A stretch of 13,260 nt of DNA from DATAQC01 sp051001215 (GTDB lineage: Bacteria; Actinomycetota; Acidimicrobiia; Acidimicrobiales; AC-14). Below, one piece after another: positions 1-6,502 of the stretch; the first letter of the stretch is position 1, and each line of letters opens with the position of its first letter. Under the pieces are notes generated by a model. That model made no database searches. It was not told the DNA's origin and saw only the letters and a program-made list of their open reading frames with translations. The translations under genes and the position numbers were made by a program. The stretch spans positions 1-13,260 of the forward strand of contig JBPCNP010000053.1 in assembly GCA_051001215.1 (NCBI GenBank). The letters are read 5' to 3'.

Positions 1-192
1 GCCAAAACGACCTCAGGCCCCACACAACGCAGTGCTCGAAGGCCTCCCACCAGACGCGCCTCGACAGGCCCTTCATCGTCGGCCCCCAGACCCGCCCAGA
101 CCCCCTCTCGATATTTCGACAGCCTGCAAGACCCGCCGAAACGTGACCGGTTTGCGGGATCATGGCGACTGGGCGGCGACGAGGCCGGGCAG

Positions 193-624
193 GTGGCGGG
201 GATCGAAGCCATTCCCTTCGGTCTCATGGTGTTCGTCGTGGCCGTGCTCCTCGTGACCAACGCCTGGGCGGTGATCGACGCCAAGATGACCGTGGCCTCG
301 GCCGCCCGGGAGGCGACACGGGCCTATGTCGAGGCTCCCGCCGGTGGCGACCCCTCGGCCCTGGCCCGTGGCGCGGCGGCCGACGCCGTGCGTGGCGGGG
401 GGCGTGACCCGGCCCGTCTGGCGCTCACGGCCGAATCGGTCGGCTTCACCCGTTGCCAGCGGGTGACCTTCGCCGCCTCGTACCCGGTGCCTGCCATCAC
501 GCTCCCTTGGATCGGTGGGTTCGGCCACGGGTTCACCGCTACCGCCCGCCACTCCGAGATCGTCGACCCGCTCCGGAGCGGGGTCCCTCTCGGTGCGCAG
601 CCCTGTGAGACCGTTGCGCCCTGA
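193..624 (+). CDS. TadE-like pilus assembly protein (start uncertain)
   Basis: A 143-residue protein of TadE type: a short charged N-terminus, one hydrophobic helix at about residues 8-27 (FGLMVFVVAVLLVTNAWAV), then the typical helical continuation DAKMTVASAAREATRAYVEA, followed by a variable extracytoplasmic domain with two cysteines. TadE-family proteins are minor pseudopilins of Tad/Flp pili, inserted in the inner membrane and processed by a prepilin peptidase. The GTG at 193 has a GAGG at 181-184. However, the same frame is open to the left edge and the family motif seems to begin slightly earlier (GDEAGQVAGIEA), so the true start could lie upstream, or a one-base error could separate it from the ATG at 162. 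Codon bias becomes gene-like only after about position 165. The 3' end overlaps the next pilus gene. TadE-like assignment is fairly sure; the start is not. Confidence 0.7.
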   Translation: MAGIEAIPFGLMVFVVAVLLVTNAWAVIDAKMTVASAAREATRAYVEAPAGGDPSALARGAAADAVRGGGRDPARLALTAESVGFTRCQRVTFAASYPVPAITLPWIGGFGHGFTATARHSEIVDPLRSGVPLGAQPCETVAP

Positions 625-1102
625 ACGGGCGGCGGGCAGGGCTCGGGCCCAGCGGGGCAGCGTCCTGTTGTTGTTCCCCGCCGCCGTGCTCATCGTGATC
701 GTGCTGGCGGCCATCGCCGTCGACTCGGCCATCACCTTTCTCGGCCAGCGAGAGGTGGCCAACGCCGTCGTGGCTGCGGCCAACGACGCGGCCGGCGAGG
801 GTGTGGGCAACCAGGTCTTCTACACCGCGGGACGAGTCGACCTGGATGCCTCCACCGTCCGCCAACTGGCCGCCGACCGGGTCACCGCCGCCCTCGACGC
901 CGGCCGCTTCCACGACCTGGCCGTCGACGTGACCGTGTCAACGCCGGCCGCGGCCGGCTGCCCGCCGAGGGTCCGTGTCCACGCGTCGGCCCGGGTGTCG
1001 ACCCTGTTCGCCGCCGCCATCCCCGGCGGGCCCGGGGATCGGGCGGTCGAGGCCACGGCCGTCGCCTCGCCGCTACGGGCGGTGCAGCCTGGGTGCCCAT
1101 GA
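605..1102 (+). CDS. TadE/TadG-like pilus or secretion protein
   Basis: This is a second Tad-type minor subunit of about 165 residues. After a basic leader it has the sequence QRGSVLLLFPAAVLIVIVLAAIAVDSA (membrane helix about residues 18-40), then QREVANAVVAAANDAAGEG, the usual amphipathic stretch of TadF/TadG and other putative Flp-pilus-assembly TadE/G-like proteins. The remainder is a predicted extracytoplasmic beta-rich region ending in a cysteine. The frame is open further upstream (GTG at 515 and 593), but the region before about 600 lies inside the preceding gene, so GTG 605 (20-bp overlap with that gene) or GTG 593 is more plausible. Overlap with the TadE-like gene implies one operon and translational coupling. 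The tad ATPase, platform and pilin genes would be expected left of the window. No clear Shine-Dalgarno sequence decides the start. Confidence 0.7.
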   Translation: MRPLRPERAAGRARAQRGSVLLLFPAAVLIVIVLAAIAVDSAITFLGQREVANAVVAAANDAAGEGVGNQVFYTAGRVDLDASTVRQLAADRVTAALDAGRFHDLAVDVTVSTPAAAGCPPRVRVHASARVSTLFAAAIPGGPGDRAVEATAVASPLRAVQPGCP

Positions 1103-1119
1103 CCACCACGGGGCTGGGT

Positions 1120-1131
1120 TAGCTTTCCGTC
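1120..1131 (+). promoter_or_regulatory. Candidate leaderless -10 element before the small membrane protein
   Basis: TAGCTT at 1120-1125 fits the TAnnnT -10 pattern and lies exactly 6 nt before the GTG at 1132, so transcription would start at or next to the start codon. No Shine-Dalgarno sequence is visible and there is no good -35 hexamer. It is supported mainly by having the same geometry as the element before the gene at 1518. Confidence 0.3.
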
Positions 1132-1476
1132 GTGCCCACCTGGCGACGGCTCGCCATCGTCGGGGTGTCGGGGTTCGTCGTGGCCGTGGCCATCTGGGCC
1201 TTTCGGCCGTGGACCAGCGCCGTGTCGTTCCCGGCGGTGAACAACAAGACGACGCAGGCGACGTTCAGGTGCGGGGCGCCTTTCGGCGGCAACGGCGTCG
1301 ATCCGTCCAACGACCGGGCCAGGTCAGGCGACGTCGTTCCTCACCGGCCGTGCACGACCCGAACGGCGCGTCGAGGCCTGGCCGCCGTCGACGTGGTCCT
1401 GGGCGGTGTCGGCCTGGTGGCCCTCGCCAGCTTCCGGCGGCCACAATCAGTAGCTGAAGTGGACACGAATACATGA
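1132..1476 (+). CDS. Small two-helix membrane protein of unknown function
   Basis: The product is 114 residues with a GTG start. It has an N-terminal helix (LAIVGVSGFVVAVAIWAF, about residues 7-24), a 50-residue loop containing RCGAPFG (Cys47) and a second cysteine (Cys74, RPCTTRTARR), and a C-terminal helix (LAAVDVVLGGVGLVALASF, about 83-101). Both cysteines lie between the helices and could form a disulfide if the loop is outside. The layout resembles small conserved hypothetical membrane proteins of actinobacteria, but I cannot name a family. It follows the TadG-like gene by 29 bp and precedes the pseudokinase gene, which suggests an envelope role. The start rests on the TAnnnT-N6-GTG arrangement, not on a ribosome binding site. 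Confidence 0.6.
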   Translation: MPTWRRLAIVGVSGFVVAVAIWAFRPWTSAVSFPAVNNKTTQATFRCGAPFGGNGVDPSNDRARSGDVVPHRPCTTRTARRGLAAVDVVLGGVGLVALASFRRPQSVAEVDTNT

Positions 1477-1482
1477 AAACTA

Positions 1483-1511
1483 TTGAAACAGCGTGGCGCC
1501 TGGCATAACCT
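1483..1511 (+). promoter_or_regulatory. Candidate promoter of the pseudokinase gene, leaderless
   Basis: In an unusually AT-rich stretch (about 1441-1517) TTGAAA (1483-1488) is followed after 17 bp by TAACCT (1506-1511), and the ATG lies 6 nt further on. This is a good sigma70-type spacing and would place the transcript start at the ATG. No Shine-Dalgarno sequence precedes the ATG, which agrees with leaderless translation, common in actinobacteria. Confidence 0.5.
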
Positions 1512-1517
1512 ACTGAG

Positions 1518-2999
1518 ATGACAGCGACGGCGCCGCAGTCGGCGACCGATGGGCGGGTGGTCAAGCGGGCGGCCGATGCCGTGGCCGCCACGCGGCTCAC
1601 CGCTGAGGCCGACGTGCTGGCGGCGGGTCAGATGCCCGGCGTGGTCGAGCTCGTCGGCCTCGACAACGGTGGCGAGTGGCCCACGCTGATGACCACCCGG
1701 GTCGACGGTCCCGATCTGGGCCGGGCCCACGACCTGAACCTTGAGGAGGCGGCAGGGGTGGTGGCGGCAGTGGCCACCACCGTGGCCGACCTTCACGACC
1801 TGGGCCTGGTGCACGGGGCGGTCATTCCCTCCCACATCCTGGTCGGGCCCGACGGCGGGCCCGTCCTGTGTGGCTTCGCCTACGGGGGACGGGCCGGCGC
1901 ACCCCCGGTCGCCACGGCAGCGTTGCCCGACGGCTACCGGGATCCTGCCCGTGCACCCGGCGACCCGCTGGCCCCCTCTGCTGACGTCTATGCCCTCGGA
2001 GCCCTGTTGGGCGAGCTGGTCTCGGCGGCATCCCGTGGCCGGGGACCGGGGGCTCTCCCGGCCCGGCGGGTGCCGATGCCGGTGAACCGGCGCCTTCGCC
2101 GCCTCGTTCCCGCCGATCGGCTCCGGCGCCGCCAGGCGGCCCACCGCCTGGCCACCGCCGCGCTGCTGGCGGTGGCCGACCGGGCGACGACCGCCGATCC
2201 CCAGCTGCGCCCGGGCGCCCGATCTCTGGCGTCGGCGGTGGGCGAGGCCGTGCCCGGGGCCCGCCTGCCCCGCCGGAGCGATCCCGAGCCGGTCACCGAG
2301 GCCGCCCCCCTGGGGACATCGGCTCTCCAGTCCCTTCGTCGCCAAGGCCCGGAGACGCCGTCGCCTGCCGTGTCGGCCCGACGGCTTCGCGTTGCGCTCG
2401 CCGGGGGGTTGGTCGTGATGGCCGTGGCGACCATGTTGGTGATCGGTCGCGTGGTCACGAGTGCCTCGCCGCGGCCCGCCTCGCCATCGGCCACCCCCGT
2501 CGCGGCACCACCCCCGGCCCTGTCGGAGGCGTCCGGCGCAGCCACGACGTCCGCGACGATGGGCACCACCGGCGAGGGCCTTCGTCAGCCCGACCCGGCG
2601 GTCACGGTCGGGCCCCCCAGGTCCTGCCCCGCCGTGAGCTCCCCGCTGTCGGCCGACACCGACGGCAACGGATGTCCCGAAGCCCTCCAGTGGAGCGACG
2701 GTGTCCTAGAGGCGGGTGATCGGCGCTGGACGGTCGGTCGACCGGACGACCGGGTGGCCACCGCCGACTGGTCGTGCTCGGGCCGCGCCACTCTGGCCCT
2801 GTTGCGCCCGGCGACAGGTGAGGTGTTCATCTTCGACGGGTGGGCCGACGCCGGCCACGATCTGAGCGCCGAGCTCGTCGGGCGGGTCGAGGGCGGGTTC
2901 GCCCTGCGCACCGCCGAGGTGGGTGACGGCTGCCCACTGGTTGCCGTCGACCGCGGCGATGCCGCGCCCGTCACCATCCCGGCCCGGCATCGGCCGTGA
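1518..2999 (+). CDS. Membrane-anchored protein-kinase-fold protein, probable pseudokinase
   Basis: The product is 493 residues. Residues ~1-270 follow the layout of a Ser/Thr protein kinase: VVKRA with a possible ATP lysine (Lys16), ADLHDLGLVHG before the catalytic loop, and DVYALGALLGELV, the conserved helix-F aspartate (Asp156). The catalytic parts are lost: HRD-xxxx-N reads H99-G-A...H106, and DFG reads G119-F-A. The glycine-rich loop is also missing and the N-lobe is short. A single membrane helix (about 292-310, VALAGGLVVMAVATMLVIG) follows, then a Pro/Ser/Ala/Thr-rich stalk, then an external C-terminal domain with DTDGNGCPEAL and RATLALLRPATGEVFIFDGWA, which resemble FG-GAP/VCBS repeats. 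I infer a phosphotransfer-inactive sensor or scaffold between the wall and the cytoplasm. It sits between pilus genes and the LysM gene, whose likely start lies 4 bp past this stop. The fold is fairly sure; the function is unknown. Confidence 0.8.
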   Translation: MTATAPQSATDGRVVKRAADAVAATRLTAEADVLAAGQMPGVVELVGLDNGGEWPTLMTTRVDGPDLGRAHDLNLEEAAGVVAAVATTVADLHDLGLVHGAVIPSHILVGPDGGPVLCGFAYGGRAGAPPVATAALPDGYRDPARAPGDPLAPSADVYALGALLGELVSAASRGRGPGALPARRVPMPVNRRLRRLVPADRLRRRQAAHRLATAALLAVADRATTADPQLRPGARSLASAVGEAVPGARLPRRSDPEPVTEAAPLGTSALQSLRRQGPETPSPAVSARRLRVALAGGLVVMAVATMLVIGRVVTSASPRPASPSATPVAAPPPALSEASGAATTSATMGTTGEGLRQPDPAVTVGPPRSCPAVSSPLSADTDGNGCPEALQWSDGVLEAGDRRWTVGRPDDRVATADWSCSGRATLALLRPATGEVFIFDGWADAGHDLSAELVGRVEGGFALRTAEVGDGCPLVAVDRGDAAPVTIPARHRP

Positions 3000-3003
3000 T
3001 GCC

Positions 3004-3873
3004 GTGATCGACAGCGGCCGGCTGCCGGCGGACCGGGCTCGCCGGGCGAACTCGGCGCTGCCCGCGTGGATGGCCCTCGGTGGCGCCATCGTCGTCCTCC
3101 ACGCTGCCGGTGGGGTCCTCCCTGCACCGCCACTGGGCACGCCCTCGGCGTGGTCGACGTGGATGGTCGGGCGCGACCCCGTCGTCGTGGCCTTCGGCCT
3201 GGTGCGGCTGCTGGGCCTCGGTGCCGCCTGGTACAGCGTGGCCGTCAGCGCCATCGGTGTCGGGCTGCGGCTCGTCTCGGCCCGCCATCTCGCGTCCCTC
3301 GTCGACCACGTCACCGCTGTCCCGCTGCGCCGGCTGGTGTCGACCACCGTCGCCGTGGCCATCTCGGCCGCTCCGATCGGCACCACTGCGGCTCACGCCC
3401 TGACGCCGGCCGGGGCCGTGTCGGTCGAAACAGTGTCGGTCGAAACAGTGTCGGTCGAAACAGTGCCGGTCGAAACAGTGCCGACCGAAGCAGTGACGGC
3501 CACGACCGAGGCCCCACCACCGACGATCACCATGCACCTGGAATCCCCGGCTGCCACCGCCGGCCCACCTGTCGCCCAGGCCTCACCGCCGCAGCCGTCA
3601 CCCGCGACCACGACGCCGGCCCCCGAGGCGCCGCCGCCCACCTCCGGGAGCGCTACGGCGGCAGCCGAGGCGACCTGGACGGTGCGACCGGGGCAGTGCT
3701 TCTGGTCGATCGCCGAAGCTGAGCTGTCCCGGGCCTGGGGCCGGGCACCGACGTCTGCCGAGATCGTGCCCTACTGGCATCGCCTCATCGAGGCCAACCG
3801 CAGCGCCCTGGCCGACCCGGCCAACGCCGACCTCATCTTCGCCGGCCAGGTGTTCGCCCTGCCCGCGCCGTAG
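3004..3873 (+). CDS. Multi-pass membrane protein with C-terminal LysM domain
   Basis: The protein is about 289 residues. It has hydrophobic segments at about 19-39, 60-90 and 108-128, then a low-complexity linker that begins with five VSVET/VPVET-type pentapeptides (140-164) and continues Pro/Thr/Ala-rich. It ends in a LysM-like domain (about 224-286): TWTVRPGQCFWSIAEAEL...YWHRLIEANRSAL...LIFAGQVFALP. LysM domains bind N-acetylglucosamine-containing glycans, chiefly peptidoglycan. Here the domain should lie outside the membrane, tethered by the flexible linker. The frame is open back to 2923 inside the pseudokinase gene, but GTG 3004, just after that stop, gives the most natural start. No strong ribosome binding site is visible, so translational coupling is likely. 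Similar helices-linker-LysM proteins are known near Tad loci in actinobacteria. A role in holding the pilus or envelope complex to the wall is inference. Confidence 0.8.
   Translation: MIDSGRLPADRARRANSALPAWMALGGAIVVLHAAGGVLPAPPLGTPSAWSTWMVGRDPVVVAFGLVRLLGLGAAWYSVAVSAIGVGLRLVSARHLASLVDHVTAVPLRRLVSTTVAVAISAAPIGTTAAHALTPAGAVSVETVSVETVSVETVPVETVPTEAVTATTEAPPPTITMHLESPAATAGPPVAQASPPQPSPATTTPAPEAPPPTSGSATAAAEATWTVRPGQCFWSIAEAELSRAWGRAPTSAEIVPYWHRLIEANRSALADPANADLIFAGQVFALPAP
3421..3495 (+). repeat. 15-bp in-frame tandem repeat, five copies
   Basis: Five consecutive 15-bp units lie inside the LysM gene. The first three (3421, 3436, 3451) are identical: TCGGTCGAAACAGTG. The fourth differs by one base and the fifth by three. 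They encode SVETV/PVETV/PTEAV in the linker. Exact copies in array order point to recent slippage or unequal exchange, so copy number and linker length may vary between strains. Confidence 0.95.
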
Positions 3874-3893
3874 TCGGGTGAGGCCGACCGCCG

Positions 3894-3912
3894 TCGGTGG
3901 AGGAGCCGCCGA
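3894..3912. terminator. Candidate bidirectional hairpin between convergent genes
   Basis: TCGGTGG (3894-3900), the loop AGGAG, and CCGCCGA (3906-3912) form a 7-bp stem with one G-U pair in the 39-bp gap between the convergent LysM and BldD genes. There is no T-run on either side, so it would be a weak or non-canonical terminator. The position is its best support. Confidence 0.4.
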
Positions 3913-4491
3913 TCAGGTCGAGGAGGCGCCGGCCATGTCGGCGCCGCGGTGGACGCGCAGGCGCTGGTCGTCGAGGCGGCGGGTGAGCTCCTCGGGCTCG
4001 ACGCCGAAGAGCCCGGAGATGGCCCGAATGTCGTCGCCGCGGATGGTGAGCACCCGGCCGTTGAAATCCTGGCGCTGCACCATGATGGCTTTCAGGTACT
4101 GGAACACCATGGCCAACTGGGTGTCGTCGACGTCGTCGAAGCGGGTGAGGTCGAAGGTGATCTTGCCCGGCGGTCCCGCCGTTGGCCGGGCCTCCGGCCG
4201 GCCTCGGCCATCGTCGCCGGCGCCGTCCCTGCCGCTTGGTCCGCCGTCGGCGTTGGGAGGCAGGAGCTGGTCGACGGGCACGGCGTAGAGGCGGGCCAGG
4301 CGTTGCAGCCGAGGCACCGAGATGACGCGCTCCCCCCGCTCGTAGGCGCCCAGCACCGACGCCTTGAACTCGTGGTCGGAGATGGCCTCCACCTCCTGCA
4401 GGGACAGGGCCTTCTGGCGACGGATGTCCCGGAGGCGCTCACCGACGCGCCTCGCATAGGTGGCTGCCTCCGTGCCCGTCTGGTCTATCAA
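3913..4491 (-). CDS. bldD: BldD-family transcriptional regulator with c-di-GMP signature
   Basis: The protein is about 192 residues from TTG 4491. Residues 11-78 form an XRE helix-turn-helix of BldD type: YARRVGERLRDIRRQKALSLQEVE...LGAYERGERVISVPRLQRLARLYAVPVDQLLP. A Gly/Pro linker (80-109) leads to the C-terminal domain (110-192) with ITFDLTRFDDVDD, QYLKAIMVQRQDFNGRVLTI and RGDDIRAISGLFGV. Streptomyces BldD dimerises around a c-di-GMP tetramer through RGD-X8-RQDD. Here the equivalent reads R140-Q-D142-X8-R151-G-D153-D154, so every charged ligand residue is kept. BldD is a master regulator of development in Streptomyces. The frame continues upstream through a tandem repeat, but BldD homology begins near residue 11, so I prefer TTG 4491, which has GGAAGAAGAG just upstream. 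It lies 141 bp after rsmE and probably has its own promoter. Confidence 0.88.
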   Translation of the reverse strand: MIDQTGTEAATYARRVGERLRDIRRQKALSLQEVEAISDHEFKASVLGAYERGERVISVPRLQRLARLYAVPVDQLLPPNADGGPSGRDGAGDDGRGRPEARPTAGPPGKITFDLTRFDDVDDTQLAMVFQYLKAIMVQRQDFNGRVLTIRGDDIRAISGLFGVEPEELTRRLDDQRLRVHRGADMAGASST

Positions 4492-4526
4492 CCGGCTCTT
4501 CTTCCAGGCAAAGGGTCCGCTTCCCC

Positions 4527-4590
4527 CGACACGGGACTTCCCCGACACGCGGGACTTCCCCGACACGCGGGACTTCCCCGACACGAGGGA
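4527..4590. repeat. 18-bp tandem repeat in the bldD upstream region
   Basis: Two exact 18-bp units, CGACACGCGGGACTTCCC (4543-4560 and 4561-4578), are flanked by a 16-bp variant (4527-4542) and a 12-bp partial unit (4579-4590). Each full unit contains GGGACTTCCC, a GGGA/TCCC dyad with a 2-bp centre. The array is between the candidate bldD promoter and the likely TTG start, so it would be transcribed as leader. It could alternatively be read as an N-terminal (SGKSRV)n extension of BldD, which I think less likely. Confidence 0.9.
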
Positions 4591-4600
4591 CGACGGTCGG

Positions 4601-4606
4601 AGTGTA
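4601..4606 (-). promoter_or_regulatory. Candidate -10 hexamer for bldD
   Basis: On the - strand TACACT matches the TAnnnT -10 pattern, about 110 bp before the TTG start of bldD and outside the rsmE coding region. No convincing -35 is seen. If real, the transcript would have a leader of roughly 100 nt that includes the 18-bp repeat array. Confidence 0.3.
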
Positions 4607-4632
4607 GGCGCAATGGGCGTGGCGCGCCCCGG

Positions 4633-5346
4633 TCAGGTCCGCCGGGATGCCGGGAGACCGGCCACCGTTCCCGCCCGGATGGCACCGAGGAGGGCGGCCG
4701 CGGCGACGGCGGCGGTCTCGGAGCGCAGCACGTGCGGCCCGAGGGTCATGCGGGGCAGCGGCCGGCCCGCCTCTCCGGTGACGGAAAGCTCCTCAGGTGC
4801 CCATCCCCCCTCCGGGCCCACCAGCACCGGGCCCGGTGCCAACCAGGGCGGGCCGCCGTGCTCGTCGGTGAGGACGGCTCCCGGACGACCGGCGACCTCG
4901 GTGAAGGTAGTGGGCGTCTCCACCACCGGCAGCCAGGTGCGCCGGCACTGCATGGCCGCTTCGCGGGCCACCCGCCGCAGGCGCTCGGTCGCCCTGGTGG
5001 CCTTGTCCGCCTCCCAGCGCACGACCGACCGGGCGGCGGCGAAGGCGACGATGCGGTCGACGCCGAGCTCGGTGAGCTTCTGCACGGCCCACTCGGGCCG
5101 TTCACCTTTGACCAGGGCGAAGGCCACGGTCACCTCGGGGCCGGGCCGGGCGTCGACAGTGATGTCGCTGAGGGGCTCCAGGGCGGGGCCGAACTGGCAG
5201 CGCCGCCAGCCACCGGCGCCGTCGCCCACGGTGAGGACGTCGCCCGGGCGCAGGCGCAGGACCCTCTCCAGGTGGTGGCGATCGCCGGCGTCCAGCTCGG
5301 GCCGGGCCAGGTCGGCCACGAAGGCGTGGGCCCGCACCGGGGCCAT
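4633..5346 (-). CDS. rsmE: 16S rRNA (uracil-1498-N3)-methyltransferase RsmE
   Basis: The 237-residue length is normal for RsmE, which uses S-adenosylmethionine to methylate N3 of U1498 in 16S rRNA in the assembled small subunit. The N-terminal PUA-like part has HHLERVLRLRPGDVLTVGDG. The SPOUT domain has VKGERPEWAVQKLTELGVDRIV, the SAM-knot motif GPEGG (about 177-181, in VLVGPEGGWAPEE) and the terminal LGPHVLRSETAAVAA. All expected motifs are present. The ATG at 5346 lies only 4 bp after the dnaJ stop, implying co-transcription and probable translational coupling. The hrcA-dnaJ-rsmE order is a common arrangement in bacteria. Assignment is secure. Confidence 0.95.
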   Translation of the reverse strand: MAPVRAHAFVADLARPELDAGDRHHLERVLRLRPGDVLTVGDGAGGWRRCQFGPALEPLSDITVDARPGPEVTVAFALVKGERPEWAVQKLTELGVDRIVAFAAARSVVRWEADKATRATERLRRVAREAAMQCRRTWLPVVETPTTFTEVAGRPGAVLTDEHGGPPWLAPGPVLVGPEGGWAPEELSVTGEAGRPLPRMTLGPHVLRSETAAVAAAALLGAIRAGTVAGLPASRRT

Positions 5347-5350
5347 GTGC

Positions 5351-6496
5351 CTACTTGAACGCCGAGCGGATTCGTGCCCAGGCGCTGGTGTCGGGGGGAG
5401 CCACCTCGTCGCCCCGCTCGTCGGCCAGGCGGCGCAGCAGGTCCTCCTGCTCCCGGCTCAAGTCGTCGGGCGTGTCGACGACAACCTGCACGAGCAGGTC
5501 GCCGCGTCCCCGGCCGTCGACGTGGGGGACGCCGCGGCCCCGGAGGCGGAAGATACGTCCGTTCTGGGTGCCCTTAAGGATCACCAGGTCCTCGGTGCCG
5601 TCGAGGGTCTCGTAGCGCAGGTGGGCGCCGAGGGCGGCCTGGGTGAGCGGCAGGTGCAACACGTGCACGAGGTCGTAGCCCTGGCGGGTGAAGCGGGGGT
5701 CGGGCTTGACCCGCAGGTGCACGTAGAGGTCGCCCGGCGCCCCGCCTCGGGGGCCGGCCGACCCTCGGCCCGGGACCCGGAGGGTGGAGCCGTTGTCGAC
5801 CCCGGCGGGCACGTCCACGGTGAAGGTCTGCTCCTTGGTGACCCGGCCCTCACCCCGACACGTCGGGCAGGGGTCGGCGATGGCCTGGCCCGTGCCCCCG
5901 CAACGGCGGCACGCGCTGGCCGTGACCATCTGGCCCAGGATCGACTGGCGCACCTGGCGCACCTCGCCCGCCCCACCACACGCCTGGCACGTCTCGGCTT
6001 CGGTTCCCGCCCGGGCGCCGCTGCCCGAACAGCTGTCGCAGGTGATGGGAAGGCGCGCCCGCACCTGCGCCTCGGTGCCGAAGGTGGCTCCCTCGAAGTC
6101 GATCTCGACCGCCGTCTCCATGTCTGCCCCCCGGGGCGGGCCCCCGGCCCGGCGCCCGCCACCGCCGAAGTTGGCCCCGCCGAAGAACGTCTCGAACAAG
6201 TCGCCCAGGCCACCGCCGAAGCCCTCGCCCGGAAAGCCTCCGGCCCCGCTCGCCCCCGTGCCAGCCGCTCCCGACCCCCGCACCCCTTCGGGCCCGAACA
6301 TGTCGTAGCGGCGGCGGCGCTCGGCGTCGCGCAGGGTCTCGTAGGCCAGGGTGCAGGCCTTGAAGCGCTCCTCGGCGGCCGGGTCGCTGTTGGTGTCGGG
6401 GTGCAGCTCGCGGGCCCGCCGGCGGTAGGCCTTCTTGATGTCGTCCTCGGTTGCGCTCGAGCTCACGCCCAACAGCGCGTAGTAGTCCTCAGCCAT
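5351..6496 (-). CDS. dnaJ: Chaperone protein DnaJ
   Basis: The protein is 381 residues, the full length of a class A Hsp40. The J-domain (1-~68) has DYYALLGVSSSATEDDIKKAYRR, with the HPD tripeptide at 32-34 that stimulates the DnaK ATPase. A Gly/Phe-rich region follows (GGFPGEGFGGGLGDLFETFFGGANFGG). The zinc region has four CxxCxGxG-type motifs beginning at Cys153, Cys170, Cys196 and Cys210 (CDSCSGSG, CQACGGAG, CRRCGGTG, CPTCRGEG). The C-terminal substrate-binding domain has TLRVPGRGSAGPRGGAPGDLYVHL and RGRGVPHVDGRGRGDL. It delivers unfolded proteins to DnaK in the cytoplasm. No dnaK or grpE is in the window, so as an hrcA-linked copy it may be the second actinobacterial DnaJ, separate from any dnaK-grpE-dnaJ operon. 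A 111-bp repeat-bearing gap separates it from hrcA. Confidence 0.96.
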   Translation of the reverse strand: MAEDYYALLGVSSSATEDDIKKAYRRRARELHPDTNSDPAAEERFKACTLAYETLRDAERRRRYDMFGPEGVRGSGAAGTGASGAGGFPGEGFGGGLGDLFETFFGGANFGGGGRRAGGPPRGADMETAVEIDFEGATFGTEAQVRARLPITCDSCSGSGARAGTEAETCQACGGAGEVRQVRQSILGQMVTASACRRCGGTGQAIADPCPTCRGEGRVTKEQTFTVDVPAGVDNGSTLRVPGRGSAGPRGGAPGDLYVHLRVKPDPRFTRQGYDLVHVLHLPLTQAALGAHLRYETLDGTEDLVILKGTQNGRIFRLRGRGVPHVDGRGRGDLLVQVVVDTPDDLSREQEDLLRRLADERGDEVAPPDTSAWARIRSAFK

Positions 6497-6502
6497 CTCG
6501 CC

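Noticed and set aside
162..407. Small + strand ORF starting at ATG 162
   Set aside because: Arg/Gly-rich out-of-frame translation overlapping the TadE-like gene; codon bias does not support it.
3421..3495. Possible CRISPR-like array
   Set aside because: The units are 15 bp, contiguous with no spacers, and in frame within a gene.
4492..4584. N-terminal (SGKSRV)n extension of BldD
   Set aside because: BldD homology starts downstream, there is no good start signal in the repeat, and a plausible TTG with an upstream purine-rich stretch exists at 4491. It is not fully excluded.
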